A stretch of 64,000 nucleotides of DNA from Pacificimonas pallii (GCF_019204005.1 NZ_JAGSPA010000003.1:62001-126000); one strand, 5' to 3'; shown: positions 1 to 10,658, counted from the stretch's first letter. The notes: generated by a model not told the origin, from the sequence alone. Program-made: numbers and translations.

Positions 1-775
1 GGCGATAGGGCAGACCGGCGCGGAATTTCGCAAGCAGCCGATCGTCGCCGACAAGCGCCCGTCCCTTCCGCTGCCGCGACGCTGCCCGGATGGACAGCAA
101 GGCCACCTGATTGGCGAGCAGTTCATCATAAGCGAGCCGCGATTTTGCCCGGACTTCATCCTCTGCGGCATGCGCGCGCCGCAGCGCATCCGCCCAACTT
201 GGCCATTGCTGCGATTTCACGAAATGCGCATCGGCCCATTCATCGACCCTGGGTAATGCGTCGAGCGCGGTCGCAGTGAGCCCCGACAGCTTCTTGTTGG
301 TCAGACCTTCGGTGAGCGCGTAGACTGGTTCGCGCTCCGGAATTTCGCCGCGCTGTTGGGGCGATACCACGTGGTCCGGATGCACGATCTGCAACTGGTC
401 CCCATATTCATCCAGTCGGCCAGAGATTAGTCGCTTCTCACCAGGTGGCAGGATCTTCCGCGCATAACCGCGGTCATGGAAATAGACGAGGCTGGCGAAC
501 CGGCCGCTTTTGTCGCTGACACGTACCCGCGTCGGTCTGCGGCCGTCGCCGTCATCGATCACGTGTACCTCGACCTCTGCGATCACGACCTGTCCAACCA
601 TGGCAGGATCCAGCCTCTCGACCGGAATTCGCGGTACGTGCTGAACCGGCAGATGATAGGCTAAATCGACGACCCGCTCGATCTTCAGCTTCGTCAGCTG
701 TTTTTTCAGGCGCGGCCCGACGCCGTCCAGCGTGTCGCAGGGTGCGAACAGGGGGTTGAGCAGTTCGGGGCGCAT
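1..775 (-). CDS. recG: ATP-dependent DNA helicase RecG, N-terminal part (cut by window edge)
   Basis: RecG unwinds branched DNA such as stalled forks and Holliday junctions. Only the first 258 or so codons are inside the window; the gene runs off the left edge without a stop. The protein begins MRPELLNPLFAP, followed by a helix-hairpin-helix-like stretch (DGVGPRLKKQL, about residues 17-27) and then the OB-fold wedge region (PTRVRVSDKSG, FHDRGYARKILPPGEKR), as in RecG N-termini. The helicase motifs are outside the window. It is divergent from sdhE, with 16 nt between the two start codons. The ATG at 775 was chosen because it gives the canonical RecG N-terminus. Identification is by sequence feel, not by search. 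Confidence 0.88.
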   Translation of the reverse strand, partial: MRPELLNPLFAPCDTLDGVGPRLKKQLTKLKIERVVDLAYHLPVQHVPRIPVERLDPAMVGQVVIAEVEVHVIDDGDGRRPTRVRVSDKSGRFASLVYFHDRGYARKILPPGEKRLISGRLDEYGDQLQIVHPDHVVSPQQRGEIPEREPVYALTEGLTNKKLSGLTATALDALPRVDEWADAHFVKSQQWPSWADALRRAHAAEDEVRAKSRLAYDELLANQVALLSIRAASRQRKGRALVGDDRLLAKFRAGLPYR

Positions 776-791
776 ATCTAGGTCCCCTTAT

Positions 792-1100
792 GTGAATACC
801 GAAACCCAGACACAAGATGATCCGCTGGCCGCGCGCCGCAGACGCCTGAAATTTCGTTCCTGGCACAGGGGAACGAAAGAGGCCGACCTGCTGATCGGTG
901 GTTTTTGCGACCGGCATTTGAACAGCTGGGGTGAGGACATGATTGCGTGGTACGAGTCTCTTCTGGAAGAACAGGATGTCGACATCATGGCCTGGGCAAT
1001 CGGCACGCAGCCTGTACCTGAACGCTTTCAGGGCGCCGCGATGGATGCCATGAAGGTCCTCGATTACATTCCCATGCCCGAAAAGAGCGCGAAAACTTGA
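792..1100 (+). CDS. sdhE: Succinate dehydrogenase flavinylation factor SdhE
   Basis: Small (102 aa) soluble assembly factor that helps attach FAD to SdhA. The sequence shows the family signature RGTKE (RGxxE) preceded by a basic RRRRLKFRSWH segment, then a helical domain with the pattern LEEQDVDIMAWAIG. An in-frame ATG at 732 would lie inside recG, so I prefer the GTG at 792, which gives the usual SdhE length and has a weak AGG about 9 nt upstream. Its stop overlaps the TTG start of mfd (TTGA), suggesting translational coupling. The sdhE-mfd pairing next to recG is common in sphingomonads. The sdhB gene lies 11 kb away, so assembly factor and subunit are not co-transcribed. Confidence 0.85.
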   Translation: MNTETQTQDDPLAARRRRLKFRSWHRGTKEADLLIGGFCDRHLNSWGEDMIAWYESLLEEQDVDIMAWAIGTQPVPERFQGAAMDAMKVLDYIPMPEKSAKT

Positions 1101-4100
1101 AGCAGATCCAGATGATTGCCGCGGCATCGTCGCCACTTGCAATCGGCGGTGTCCCGGGCGGCTATCTCCCTCTCCTGATGGCGGAACTCGCCCGCACGGC
1201 GGCCTCATCGGGCGGACGCACAATCTTCGTTGCGCCCGATGACATGGCAGCCAGCAACCTTGCCGACGCGGCCATCTTTTTCGCGCCTGAGCTTTCGGTC
1301 ATCCAGCTGCCCGCGTGGGATTCGCTGCCTTATGACCGTGCCTCTCCGTCGCTGAAGGTCGGCGCCGATCGTGTCGCAGCTCTCGCCGCGCTCTTTGAGA
1401 GGACCAGGGGCCCGGAGCTGGTGGTCACGACGGTCAACGCCCTCACCCAGCGCACGCTTACCCCGGATCGGGTGCGCGAACTTACCATCACGCTCGCCGC
1501 GGGCGAGACCATCGAACCGGCCGCCCTTGCAGAGCGTCTGGCGGCAAATGGTTTCACGCGCACCGACACGGTGCTGGAACCCGGCGAGTTCGCGATACGC
1601 GGCGGCATTGTCGACCTGTTCCCAGGCGGCCGGGAGCACGGCCTGCGCCTCGATTTTTTCGGTGATGAGATCGAATCCCTGCGCGCCTTCGATCCGGGCA
1701 GCCAGCGAACGATCGGCGACGCCGATGCCCTGACGCTGCGTCCGGTCAGCGAAGTCCTGCTGACCGATGCGGCCGTCACGCGCTTTCGCAAGGCCTATGT
1801 TGAACGGTTTGGCGGATCGTCGACGGGAGATCCGCTGTATCAGGCGGTCAGCGAACGCCGCCGTCTCGCCGGCATGGAAAACTGGCTGCCCCTGCTCGAA
1901 GAAAAGCTGGGAACGGTTTTCGACCTTTTGGGCAGTAATGACGTCATCATTGCCGACGAAGGTGACGCCATGGCTGCCAGCCAGCGTTTCGAGGCAATTC
2001 AGGATTATTACGACAATCGCCTGCAGGCCCTGGAGAAATCCCCGGGCAGTTATCGCCCGCTACCGCCGAACGCGCTTTATCTGACGGCGGACGAATGGGC
2101 CGACGCGCGGACGGCGCATAATGTGCATACCGCATCGGCCTTCTCACGCCCGGAAGACGAGGCCGGTGGCGTTGAATTTGACGTGCGACCCGCGCGCGAC
2201 TTTGCGCCAGAACGAAAATCGGGCGATGGAATCTATCGCGCGCTCGGCGCGCATGCCGAAACACTGCGCAAGGCTGGCAAGCATGTCATCTTTGCCAGCT
2301 ATACCGACGGCGCGCGCGATCGTCTGAAAGGACTGCTCGACGAAAACGACATCGGGCCGCTGGCCGACGTGTCGAGCTGGACCGAAGCATGCGCCGACAA
2401 GGATCGGATGGCGCTTGCGGTCCTGCCGCTGGAACATGGGTTCACATCCGACAGCGTCGCTGTGATCAGCGAGCAGGACATGCTGGGGGACCGCCTTGTT
2501 CGCCGCGCAAAACGTGCGCGCAAGGCAAATGCCTTCATGGACCAGCTGGCCATGATGACCCCCGGTGACCTGGTTGTGCATGCCGATCACGGCATCGGCC
2601 GATATGAAGGACTGATGGCGATCGATGTCGGTGGACAGCCGCACGATTGTGTCGCACTCACCTATGCAGGCGATGACCGGCTGTTCGTCCCTGTGGAGAA
2701 TATGGATGTGCTGTCGCGTTACGGCGCGGGGGAGGACGTTGTCCTCGACCGGATGGGCGGTGCCAACTGGCAGGCCAGGAAGGCGCGCGCCAAGGAGCGG
2801 ATCGGCGAAATCGCCGCTGAATTGATCCGTACCGCCGCCCAGCGCGCGCTTCGCGAGGGCAGAAAAATGGCGGTGGAGCCGTCCCAGATGGGCAGCTTCA
2901 TCGACCGTTTCCCCTACGAAGAGACCGAGGACCAGCAAAACGCGGTCGACGACACGTTGAACGACCTGGCGAGCGGAAAACCGGTAGATCGTCTGATTGT
3001 CGGCGATGTCGGATTTGGAAAGACGGAGGTTGCGATGCGCGCGGCCTATGTCGCGGCGCTGGAAGGCCAGCAGGTCGCCGTTGTCTGTCCCACGACCCTG
3101 CTCGCACGGCAGCATCACAAGAACTTTTCGGAACGTTTTGACGGCCTTGGTGTCGAAGTCGGGCATCTTTCCCGTCTGGTGAGTCAGAAGGAGGCTGCCA
3201 AAGTCAAAGCGGGACTCAGCGACGGCAGCATCGATATCGTTATCGGAACGCACGCCCTGCTCGCCAAGTCGCTGGATTTCAAACGCCTTGGCCTTGTGAT
3301 CGTTGATGAGGAACAGCGTTTCGGCGTGACGCACAAGGAGCGCCTGAAACAGCTGAAGGCCGATGTGCACATGGTAACCCTGACGGCGACGCCGATCCCC
3401 CGAACGCTGCAAATGGCGATGTCGGGCATGCGGGATATGTCGCTCATCGCGACACCGCCTGTCGACCGCCTGGCGATCCGCACCTACGTCATGCCATGGG
3501 ACCCCGTAGTGATGCGGGAGGCGCTGCTGCGCGAGCATTATCGCGGCGGGCAGAGCTATTTCGTGACGCCGCGTGTCAAGGACATCCCCGAACTGGAGGA
3601 GTTTTTCCGCGCCTATGTGCCCGAGGTCAAATATGTCGTCGCGCATGGCCAGATGAGCCCGACCCAGGTCGAAGAACGCATGAGCGCGTTTTATGACAAT
3701 AAATATGACGTGTTGGTCTCAACGACCATCATCGAAAGCGGCATCGACATCCCAAGTGCCAACACGATGATTATTCACCGCGCCGATATGTTCGGCCTCG
3801 CCCAGCTCTATCAGCTTCGCGGCCGTGTGGGACGGGCGAAGACGCGCGCCTATGCCTACCTTACGACCGCGGACGACAAGCCGCTAAATCCGGCGGCGCA
3901 GAAGCGTTTGCAGGTCCTCTCGAGCCTGGACTCTCTTGGCGCCGGTTTCCAGCTGGCCGCACAGGACCTCGATATTCGCGGCGCCGGCAATCTGCTTGGC
4001 GATGAACAGTCAGGGCATATAAAAGAGGTTGGCTTCGAACTTTACCAGTCGATGCTGGAGGACGCGATGATGATGGCCAAGGCCGACGCGTCAGGCCTTG

Positions 4101-4564
4101 ACCGCCCGCGCGAGGCGTTCAGCCCGCAGATCAATGTCGATGCCGCCATTCTCATTCCGGAAGATTATGTCAGCGACCTGAACCTCCGCATGTCGCTGTA
4201 CAAACGGCTCGGTGATCTGGCGTCCCGTGAAGACATTGACAGTTTTGCGGCCGAACTTATCGACCGTTTCGGCAAGTTGCCGGATGAAGTGAAAAACCTG
4301 CTGCAAGTCATTGAAACAAAGTCACTCTGTAAGATTGCGAATATCGATAAGATTGAGGGGGGCGCGAAGGGAGCGTTGATCTCGTTCCATGACAATCGGT
4401 TTGCGCGGCCGGACAAGATGATCACGTTCCTGCAGCGCAACGCTGACGTCGCCAAGCTGCGCCCGGATCAGAAACTGTTCATCAAGCGGGACTGGCGCAG
4501 TCCGCAGCAGCGGCTCGCCGGCACATTGAAGGTCGCCCGCGCCATGGCGAAGCTGGCAGGTTAG
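1097..4564 (+). CDS. mfd: Transcription-repair coupling factor Mfd
   Basis: About 1,155 aa, normal for the family. Mfd is a DNA translocase that removes RNA polymerase stalled at lesions and recruits UvrA. Visible features: a UvrB-homology N-terminus (LPAWDSLPYDRASPS; GEFAIRGGIVDLFPG), an RNAP-interaction module (GDLVVHADHGIGRYEG, near residue 495), Walker A (GDVGFGKTEVAMRAA), the DEEQ box (VIVDEEQRFGVTHKER), motif VI region (QLRGRVGRA) and a C-terminal TRCF domain. The TTG at 1097 overlaps the sdhE stop; an ATG at 1112 is an equally plausible start. The stop is only 7 nt from the stop of the convergent chemotaxis gene. Confidence 0.96.
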   Translation: MKQIQMIAAASSPLAIGGVPGGYLPLLMAELARTAASSGGRTIFVAPDDMAASNLADAAIFFAPELSVIQLPAWDSLPYDRASPSLKVGADRVAALAALFERTRGPELVVTTVNALTQRTLTPDRVRELTITLAAGETIEPAALAERLAANGFTRTDTVLEPGEFAIRGGIVDLFPGGREHGLRLDFFGDEIESLRAFDPGSQRTIGDADALTLRPVSEVLLTDAAVTRFRKAYVERFGGSSTGDPLYQAVSERRRLAGMENWLPLLEEKLGTVFDLLGSNDVIIADEGDAMAASQRFEAIQDYYDNRLQALEKSPGSYRPLPPNALYLTADEWADARTAHNVHTASAFSRPEDEAGGVEFDVRPARDFAPERKSGDGIYRALGAHAETLRKAGKHVIFASYTDGARDRLKGLLDENDIGPLADVSSWTEACADKDRMALAVLPLEHGFTSDSVAVISEQDMLGDRLVRRAKRARKANAFMDQLAMMTPGDLVVHADHGIGRYEGLMAIDVGGQPHDCVALTYAGDDRLFVPVENMDVLSRYGAGEDVVLDRMGGANWQARKARAKERIGEIAAELIRTAAQRALREGRKMAVEPSQMGSFIDRFPYEETEDQQNAVDDTLNDLASGKPVDRLIVGDVGFGKTEVAMRAAYVAALEGQQVAVVCPTTLLARQHHKNFSERFDGLGVEVGHLSRLVSQKEAAKVKAGLSDGSIDIVIGTHALLAKSLDFKRLGLVIVDEEQRFGVTHKERLKQLKADVHMVTLTATPIPRTLQMAMSGMRDMSLIATPPVDRLAIRTYVMPWDPVVMREALLREHYRGGQSYFVTPRVKDIPELEEFFRAYVPEVKYVVAHGQMSPTQVEERMSAFYDNKYDVLVSTTIIESGIDIPSANTMIIHRADMFGLAQLYQLRGRVGRAKTRAYAYLTTADDKPLNPAAQKRLQVLSSLDSLGAGFQLAAQDLDIRGAGNLLGDEQSGHIKEVGFELYQSMLEDAMMMAKADASGLDRPREAFSPQINVDAAILIPEDYVSDLNLRMSLYKRLGDLASREDIDSFAAELIDRFGKLPDEVKNLLQVIETKSLCKIANIDKIEGGAKGALISFHDNRFARPDKMITFLQRNADVAKLRPDQKLFIKRDWRSPQQRLAGTLKVARAMAKLAG

Positions 4565-4571
4565 AGCAGGC

Positions 4572-6698
4572 TCACGCCGCTCTGACGCGCACAAGGAAAG
4601 CATCGACCTCCGCTTGCAGCGTCTCGGCCTGAGCCGCCAGATCAGCGGCGGCGCTCAGCGATTGCTGGGCCGCTTTGCCGGTTTCCCCAATGCCGAAGCG
4701 CACACGTTCGATATTGTCGGCCACAGTCTCGCTGCCGCTTGCCGCCTGCTGCGTATTGGTCGCGATTTCCGTCGTCGTCATTGATTGTTCCTCAACCGCA
4801 GCAGCGACGGTGGCGGCAATGCCGTCAATTTCGTCGATGGTGGCGGCAATGCGGTCGATCGCCTCGATGGCCTGCCGCGACACCTGCTGGATACCGCCGA
4901 CACGTTCGGCGATCTGCGTCGTCGCGTCGCTCGTCTGGCTCGCCAGCGCCTTGATTTCTCCGGCAACGACCGCAAAGCCGCGTCCGGCATCGCCGGCACG
5001 CGCGGCTTCGATCGTGGCGTTGAGCGCCAGCAGATTGGTCTGTTCGGCAATATCATTGATCAGGCCCACGACCTCGCCGATCTTGCTCGCATCCTCGGCC
5101 AGCCCGGCGACGATCTCGTCCGTTGATCTGGCAACCTCGGCAGCGCTTCTGGATTTGTCTGAAGACTCGACGACCTGATATGAAACTTCCGCGAGCGATC
5201 TCGCCATCTCGTCGGACGCATTGGCGACGGCGAGCGCGTTTTCACTCGATACCTGCGCCGTCGCGGCGACCTCGGCCGTCACTTTCGCGCTCGTTTCGGC
5301 CGCATTGGCAACCTGCTGCGCTCCCGCTTTGATTTCTTTCGCGGCGCTACCGACGGCGGCCGCGACCCGGCGCACCGACGACTCGAAACTGTTCGCAAGT
5401 TCCACCAGCGCCTTGCGTTTTTCCGCTTCCGCCTGCTCGCGCGCGGCAATTCGTTCCTGAGCCCGTTCCTGATTTATCGCGGCTTCGCGCGCGCGGCTCT
5501 CATCCGCGGCGGCGCGTTGCTTTTCAATCTCACCTGCATTTCGCTGGAACACGACGACCGCCCTGGTCATCTCGCCAATTTCGTCTTTGCGGTCAGGGCT
5601 TTCAACCAGCACATCCTGCTCACCGGTCGCAAGGCGGCACATCAATGCGGACAGCTCGGTAATTGGCCGTGAAAGAAGGTGCGTGCTGGCCAGCGCAATC
5701 AGCAACATTGCCAACCCGCCCATCACGAGCATGACCACCAATATGGTCACCAGCGCGTCGTATATGCGGCTTCCCCGCGCGACCGTCCTATCGAAATCGG
5801 CGGCAAGCGTCTCGTAAATCCGCCCGGCCTCCTCATCAAAAGCCGGGCCGACATCCTTGACCAGCCTGAGTGTGGCTTCGTTTCGGGCGTCGGTCAGCTT
5901 TGCCAGTTCATCCAGCGCGCCGTCATAGGCGACGACATCTGCAATCACATTGTTCGTCTGGGCGGTTAGCGTGGGCGCCCCTTCAGCCGCGCTGAAGACC
6001 GCGTTCATCGAGTCCTCGAGGTCAAGCAGACTATTCTTGGCAAGCCGCATCTGACCCTGATCACCGCTGGTCCGATAATTCTGCACGGCTATTCGCGCCT
6101 GAGAATAGTGATTGAGAGATACGCCAGTCCGAAAGGAAGCGAGATAATTGCCGGTCCGGTAGCTGCTTTCATTCATGTCGCTCAGCTCTTCGCCGATCTT
6201 TGGCCCAAGCGGTTCCAGCAGCGCGGTCCAATGCGCATCGATCGTTTCCTGCTTTTCCACGATGACGGCGAACAGCTCTCGAAAATCCGACAGCAGCCGG
6301 GAAAGCGTCTCGACGGCTTGCGATACGGACGTCCCGCTGGAATTCACGCGTATATTGGTCAGCGCGTCCTGCGCAGTCGAAATATCTTCCTGAGCGAGGC
6401 GTTTATTTTCCGCCGAGGGGTCTATGACAAAATTCTTGATGCGGTCCTCGGCAGCGCGCACGGCCGTCTCGGCGTTACCGACACGTGCCTCACTCTCGAT
6501 CATGGTCCGCGCCTGTTCCGCCGCGGTGGCTGTCTTGAGCAGGCCGACAAAAACCATGACAATGGCGAGGGCACCGAAAGCGCCGAATATACTAAGCGCC
6601 CCGATAACCTTCCGGTTCAGCGACCAGTCGCACGTCTGTTGCTCAAGCCATAGCATGAGATCCAGCATCCATCCCTTGGCCCGGTTGATTGCTGGCAT
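4572..6698 (-). CDS. Methyl-accepting chemotaxis protein
   Basis: 708-aa transmembrane chemoreceptor. TM1 lies near residues 30-53 ([20 protein letters not shown]) and TM2 near 310-337 ([20 protein letters not shown]), with a long mostly helical periplasmic sensor region between them. A HAMP segment and a cytoplasmic coiled coil follow, carrying the signalling hairpin [18 protein letters not shown] and [13 protein letters not shown]. That hairpin normally contacts CheA and CheW. The ligand cannot be deduced. No che or flagellar genes are in the window, so it is an orphan here. It is convergent with mfd, with a 7-nt gap between stops. Confidence 0.93.
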   Translation of the reverse strand: MPAINRAKGWMLDLMLWLEQQTCDWSLNRKVIGALSIFGAFGALAIVMVFVGLLKTATAAEQARTMIESEARVGNAETAVRAAEDRIKNFVIDPSAENKRLAQEDISTAQDALTNIRVNSSGTSVSQAVETLSRLLSDFRELFAVIVEKQETIDAHWTALLEPLGPKIGEELSDMNESSYRTGNYLASFRTGVSLNHYSQARIAVQNYRTSGDQGQMRLAKNSLLDLEDSMNAVFSAAEGAPTLTAQTNNVIADVVAYDGALDELAKLTDARNEATLRLVKDVGPAFDEEAGRIYETLAADFDRTVARGSRIYDALVTILVVMLVMGGLAMLLIALASTHLLSRPITELSALMCRLATGEQDVLVESPDRKDEIGEMTRAVVVFQRNAGEIEKQRAAADESRAREAAINQERAQERIAAREQAEAEKRKALVELANSFESSVRRVAAAVGSAAKEIKAGAQQVANAAETSAKVTAEVAATAQVSSENALAVANASDEMARSLAEVSYQVVESSDKSRSAAEVARSTDEIVAGLAEDASKIGEVVGLINDIAEQTNLLALNATIEAARAGDAGRGFAVVAGEIKALASQTSDATTQIAERVGGIQQVSRQAIEAIDRIAATIDEIDGIAATVAAAVEEQSMTTTEIATNTQQAASGSETVADNIERVRFGIGETGKAAQQSLSAAADLAAQAETLQAEVDAFLVRVRAA

Positions 6699-6779
6699 CT
6701 TGTTTTGGTTCCTGACTGCAAATGTGCGGTTCAGGCTCCTGCTTAGAAAAGGGGCGTTTCGGGATGGTTAACCCGAAGG

Positions 6780-7433
6780 CTACACCGTTCTTATTTTTCG
6801 CACCGCTCCGCGCAGCGCGTCGACGCCCTGCGCGCCGACCACCATCCCGCGGCGGTCGATTAAATATGTGGGTACTCCGCTGATCCCGAGGTCCCGGGCC
6901 TCCGCCGCCTGGCGGTCGACGATATCCATATCCGCGTCGCTATTAAGCAGTTCGGCGAGCACGTCGCGGTCCATTCCCGCGGCTTCACCAAGGTCCAGCA
7001 GAACCGCTGCCTCGCCAATATCAAGTCCATCCTGAAAATAGGCCTTGAACAGTCCTTCGGAAACGGCCTCGCCAACGCCCTGGCCCGCGGCCCAGCGATT
7101 TAGCCTGTGCGCGTTTCCGGTATGGGGGACGCGCTCTATACGATCCAGATTCAACGCTATTCCTACGGCATCGGCGGCTGATTGAAGCGCTTCGGCAACG
7201 GCCTTTGGCAGGCCATCGGGGCCAAACTTCTGCATCATGAGGGTCTTGCGATCCGCGCCCTCGGGCGGCAAGTCGGGGTTCAGGTAATATGGCCGCCAGT
7301 GACGCGATACGGGCATTTCGCGTGCCAGCGCATCAAGACCGCGCTTTCCGATCCAGCACCAGGGACATACGAAATCGCTGACCACTTCGACGATCAGCGG
7401 ATTTTCCGCCGTTACCAGGCTTGCTTCAGGCAC
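6780..7433 (-). CDS. DsbA family oxidoreductase, FrnE-like (2-hydroxychromene isomerase/DsbA superfamily)
   Basis: 217-aa thioredoxin-fold protein. The active-site motif CPWC (VCPWCWIGKRGL) sits at about residues 23-26 and the cis-proline loop GISGVPTYLID near the C-terminus, as in FrnE-like thiol oxidoreductases. No signal peptide is seen, so it probably acts in the cytoplasm, unlike periplasmic DsbA. Its start overlaps by 8 nt the end of the upstream GGDEF/EAL gene, so the two are probably co-transcribed. The physiological substrate is unknown; members of this group are often linked to oxidative or metal stress. Confidence 0.85.
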   Translation of the reverse strand: MPEASLVTAENPLIVEVVSDFVCPWCWIGKRGLDALAREMPVSRHWRPYYLNPDLPPEGADRKTLMMQKFGPDGLPKAVAEALQSAADAVGIALNLDRIERVPHTGNAHRLNRWAAGQGVGEAVSEGLFKAYFQDGLDIGEAAVLLDLGEAAGMDRDVLAELLNSDADMDIVDRQAAEARDLGISGVPTYLIDRRGMVVGAQGVDALRGAVRKIRTV

Positions 7434-9507
7434 TCACGGCCTCGCTGCGTTTGTGCCAGCGCTTTGTGAATCCGACCAAATCCTTAGGTGACAGGGCCTC
7501 TGCGCACAGAAAACCCTGATACCAATTGCAGCCTTCACGCACGAGCAGGTCCAGCTGCGCCTGTGTTTCGACACCCTCCGCGATAACGGTCATGCCCAGT
7601 GATCTGGCCATATCCACCACGCCCCGCACGATGATCTTGTCGCGCACTTCGCCCTCAATGTCGGCAGCGATGGTCTTGTCGATCTTCAGATAATCGAGTG
7701 GCAAGGATTTCAGATATGCGAGCGAGGAATAGCCCGTCCCGAAATCGTCGATGGCGATGCGGATGTCGCGTGACCTTAACCCCGACAGCATCGCAGCTGT
7801 CCTCTCCAGATTTTCGACCAGCCCCCCCTCGGTAATCTCCAGCGTCAGGCGGTCCGCGGGAAACCCGGTATCATCCAGAATCGCCAGCAGGTCCGGGACG
7901 AAATCACTTCCGCGCATATCTGCGGCCGTGACATTCACGGACAGGCGCAGGTTGCTCATATGCGCAGGCCAGTTCGCCGCCTCATGACAGGACTGACGCA
8001 TGATGTTACGGCCAAGCTCGACACCGAACTCGGCGCGCTCGGCGGTCGCCAGCAGGGTTTCCGCAGGCAACAGGCCATAGATCGGATGTTCAAGCCTCAC
8101 AAGCGCCTCGACCCCCGCTATGGCCCCGTCGACGGCATCAACCTGCGGCTGATAACGGATATCCAGGACACCTTCACGCGCAGCCTCACGCACCACCTGC
8201 TCAAGGCTGGCGAGCCGCGCGGGATCGTCCTTGCGTCCGGACAGGTAGACCTGAAAACTGTTCGGATCCAGTTCCCGCGCGCCGGAAAGCGCGGAACTTG
8301 CCCGGTGCAGCAGGTCATCGGCGCGTTTCACCGTGGCGTCCGCGGCGGCGATTCCCATCCGGCAGGCCAGGTGAATCACGCGGCCTTCGATGACGAACGG
8401 GCGCTCGAACAGTTTCGCGACGGCCTGGCTGAAGAATACGGCGTGGTTCAACATCGCCGGGCCGAACTGCACGATGGCGAATTCCGCGCCGCCCAGCCGC
8501 GCGACAAGCGCGTCCTTCAGGTCGCGTTCTTCCATCAGGCGGCGAAGCCGCCTGCCGATCGCCTGCAGCACGCTGTCCGCGACAGGTCGTCCGTGCGCCG
8601 CATTCACCTGATCGAGCCGCGAAATGCCGATCAGCGTGGCGATTGCCGCCGGCTCATGCTCCCGCGTTTTGCCAAGTACTTCGTCAAGACGCGCCCGCAC
8701 ATTGGTCAGGCTCGCCAGCCCTGTCAGCGCGTCATAATGTACCGAAAGGCGCTGCTGCGCGGTTGTCGTGTCCAGGTTCTCGACAGTCGACGCCATCCCC
8801 TCAAATTCGCCGCCTTCGCCGATCAATGGCCGTACGTGGTGCAGCACCGTAAGCGTCTCACCGTTCACATGCGTCAGATGACGTACCGTACCGGGAACCT
8901 GTGCGGTGCCCAGCGATCTCAGGGCATCTCTCACCTTGCCGATATCGCGAAAATCGATGAACCGCATCGCCTGCGTCACCGTGACCCTGTGCTTTTTTTG
9001 TCCAAGGCCAAGCATCTGAGACATGTCCGGCGAAAACTCGACCAGGGAGTCGCCCGCGTCCCAGCGCCAGGCAGGCGACAGCGACAACATCGCCTGCGCT
9101 TCGGCAACCGCAGCTTCAGTGCCGCTCGCCCGCATACGCCGTATCGACCGCTCCACGAACTTCAGGGCGGTGCCCAGCTGTTCGGCACCGAACGGGCTGA
9201 TCAGATAATGTGTGGCACCGACATCGAAGACACGGTCGAGTTCACCGCCGTCCTTGCGCGACAGCAATACCAGCAGGCCGCCGCGCCGGGCCAATACCTG
9301 TTCCGCAAGCGAGCGCGCATATTCCAGCCCGGAATCAAGCGCGCCGCGGGCATCGACGATGGCAATGAAGGCGTGCGACCCGCGATAGGACCTTCCGACA
9401 TCTTCACCGGGGACACAGGAATGCACCGATCGGCCGGTCTGCTCTATGGCAGATGCCGCTTCGCGCTGATAACGCGCGGAACACAGAAAGACTGGCGTCC
9501 GCTGCAT
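7426..9507 (-). CDS. Cyclic-di-GMP protein: receiver-like / PAS-like / GGDEF (degenerate) / EAL
   Basis: 693 aa, cytoplasmic. Residues 1-140 or so look like a receiver-type fold (FIAIVDARGALDSGLEYARSL; a serine occurs where KDGGELD follows LLVLLSR). A PAS-like segment follows, then a GGDEF domain whose signature reads RLGGAEFAIV, so the third acidic position is alanine. The EAL domain keeps its key residues: EALVRLEHP, SVNVTAADM, EITEGGLVEN, IDDFGTGYSSL, KIDK, AEGVETQAQ and YQGFLCAEAL. I infer an active phosphodiesterase with an inactive, possibly regulatory, GGDEF domain. It is upstream of and overlaps the FrnE-like gene. Confidence 0.92.
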   Translation of the reverse strand: MQRTPVFLCSARYQREAASAIEQTGRSVHSCVPGEDVGRSYRGSHAFIAIVDARGALDSGLEYARSLAEQVLARRGGLLVLLSRKDGGELDRVFDVGATHYLISPFGAEQLGTALKFVERSIRRMRASGTEAAVAEAQAMLSLSPAWRWDAGDSLVEFSPDMSQMLGLGQKKHRVTVTQAMRFIDFRDIGKVRDALRSLGTAQVPGTVRHLTHVNGETLTVLHHVRPLIGEGGEFEGMASTVENLDTTTAQQRLSVHYDALTGLASLTNVRARLDEVLGKTREHEPAAIATLIGISRLDQVNAAHGRPVADSVLQAIGRRLRRLMEERDLKDALVARLGGAEFAIVQFGPAMLNHAVFFSQAVAKLFERPFVIEGRVIHLACRMGIAAADATVKRADDLLHRASSALSGARELDPNSFQVYLSGRKDDPARLASLEQVVREAAREGVLDIRYQPQVDAVDGAIAGVEALVRLEHPIYGLLPAETLLATAERAEFGVELGRNIMRQSCHEAANWPAHMSNLRLSVNVTAADMRGSDFVPDLLAILDDTGFPADRLTLEITEGGLVENLERTAAMLSGLRSRDIRIAIDDFGTGYSSLAYLKSLPLDYLKIDKTIAADIEGEVRDKIIVRGVVDMARSLGMTVIAEGVETQAQLDLLVREGCNWYQGFLCAEALSPKDLVGFTKRWHKRSEAVSA

Positions 9508-9647
9508 ACGCTCCGATCTAGCCCCCTATCATGCATCAAATACGCCGATGCGATGAAATTCCATGTATAGCGAAAGTTGAGCCGCTGACCAGTGTCGTCT
9601 CCACCAGCTTGCCCTCACCTCTATGAGAGGATACGCGGAAGACTGAC

Positions 9648-10658
9648 ATGAGCTCGCAAAATGCCCCCCTGGTCGACAAGTTCGGCCGCCACGTGACCTA
9701 TCTGCGTATTTCGGTGACGGACCGCTGTGACTTCCGGTGCACCTATTGCATGGCGGAGGACATGACATTTCTGCCGCGCACGGAAATCCTGTCGCTAGAG
9801 GAGATCGACCGGATTGCGAGCGCGTTCGTGCGCCGCGGTGTGCGGAAACTCCGGCTGACGGGCGGGGAGCCGCTGGTGCGGCGCGGCATCGTCACGCTTG
9901 TCGAACGCCTGTCCCGCCATCTGGACAGCGGCGATCTTGACGAATTGACGCTGACCTCGAACGGCAACCAGCTGACAAAGCACGCCGCAGCGCTTGCCAA
10001 TGCCGGCGTCAAACGAATCAATATCAGCCTCGACACGCTCGACCCGGAGCTTTTCCGGAAGCTTACCCGCTGGGGTGATTTGTCACGGGTGATGGCGGGT
10101 ATCGATGCGGCGACTGCCGTGGGTATGCATGTGAAGCTGAACGCGGTGGCCCTGCGCGGCCAGAATGAAGACGAACTTGAGACCATGATGACCTGGGCGC
10201 ATGGACGCGGCCATGACATGACATTTATCGAAACCATGCCGATGGGCGATACCGGCGAAGACCGCGCGGACCATTACCTGCCCCTTTCCATCGTTCGTTC
10301 CCGTATTGCGGCACGTTATACACTCACGCCTCTGGCGATCACGACGGGCGGACCTGCCCGCTATTTTCAGGTGGAGGAGACTGGCCGGCGGCTTGGCTTC
10401 ATCACGCCGCTGACGCATAATTTTTGCGAAAGCTGCAACCGGGTCCGCCTGACGGCGACTGGACAGCTCTTCATGTGCCTGGGCCAGGAGGACCGCTCCG
10501 ACCTGAAAGCCATCATCCGCGCCACGCCAGACGATACTGACCTCGACGCCGCGCTTGACGAGGCGATGACACGCAAGCCCAAGGGACATGATTTCCTGAT
10601 CGCGCGCGGCGCGCACTCTATTTCGACGCCCCGCCACATGAGCGTCACCGGCGGATGA
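9648..10658 (+). CDS. moaA: GTP 3',8-cyclase MoaA (molybdenum cofactor biosynthesis)
   Basis: 336-aa radical SAM enzyme for the first step of molybdopterin synthesis. The N-terminal cluster motif is CDFRCTYCM (CxxxCxxC). The second [4Fe-4S] site is [18 protein letters not shown] near the C-terminus. The protein ends in the conserved Gly-Gly tail ([10 protein letters not shown]). GTP/SAM-binding stretches such as [13 protein letters not shown] and [12 protein letters not shown] are present. Its TGA overlaps the ATG of nadK by 4 nt, implying a two-gene operon. It is divergent from the GGDEF/EAL gene. Confidence 0.96.
   Translation: MSSQNAPLVDKFGRHVTYLRISVTDRCDFRCTYCMAEDMTFLPRTEILSLEEIDRIASAFVRRGVRKLRLTGGEPLVRRGIVTLVERLSRHLDSGDLDELTLTSNGNQLTKHAAALANAGVKRINISLDTLDPELFRKLTRWGDLSRVMAGIDAATAVGMHVKLNAVALRGQNEDELETMMTWAHGRGHDMTFIETMPMGDTGEDRADHYLPLSIVRSRIAARYTLTPLAITTGGPARYFQVEETGRRLGFITPLTHNFCESCNRVRLTATGQLFMCLGQEDRSDLKAIIRATPDDTDLDAALDEAMTRKPKGHDFLIARGAHSISTPRHMSVTGG

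Noticed and set aside
552-1223. Long minus-strand open frame opposite sdhE and mfd
   Set aside because: Arg/Pro-rich shadow frame of a GC-rich coding strand with no recognisable domain.
2144-3646. 500-codon minus-strand open frame inside mfd
   Set aside because: Fully antisense to conserved Mfd motifs; His/Arg-rich composition typical of a shadow.
7960-9570. 536-codon plus-strand open frame opposite the GGDEF/EAL gene
   Set aside because: Antisense of conserved EAL and GGDEF motifs, biased composition, no domain.
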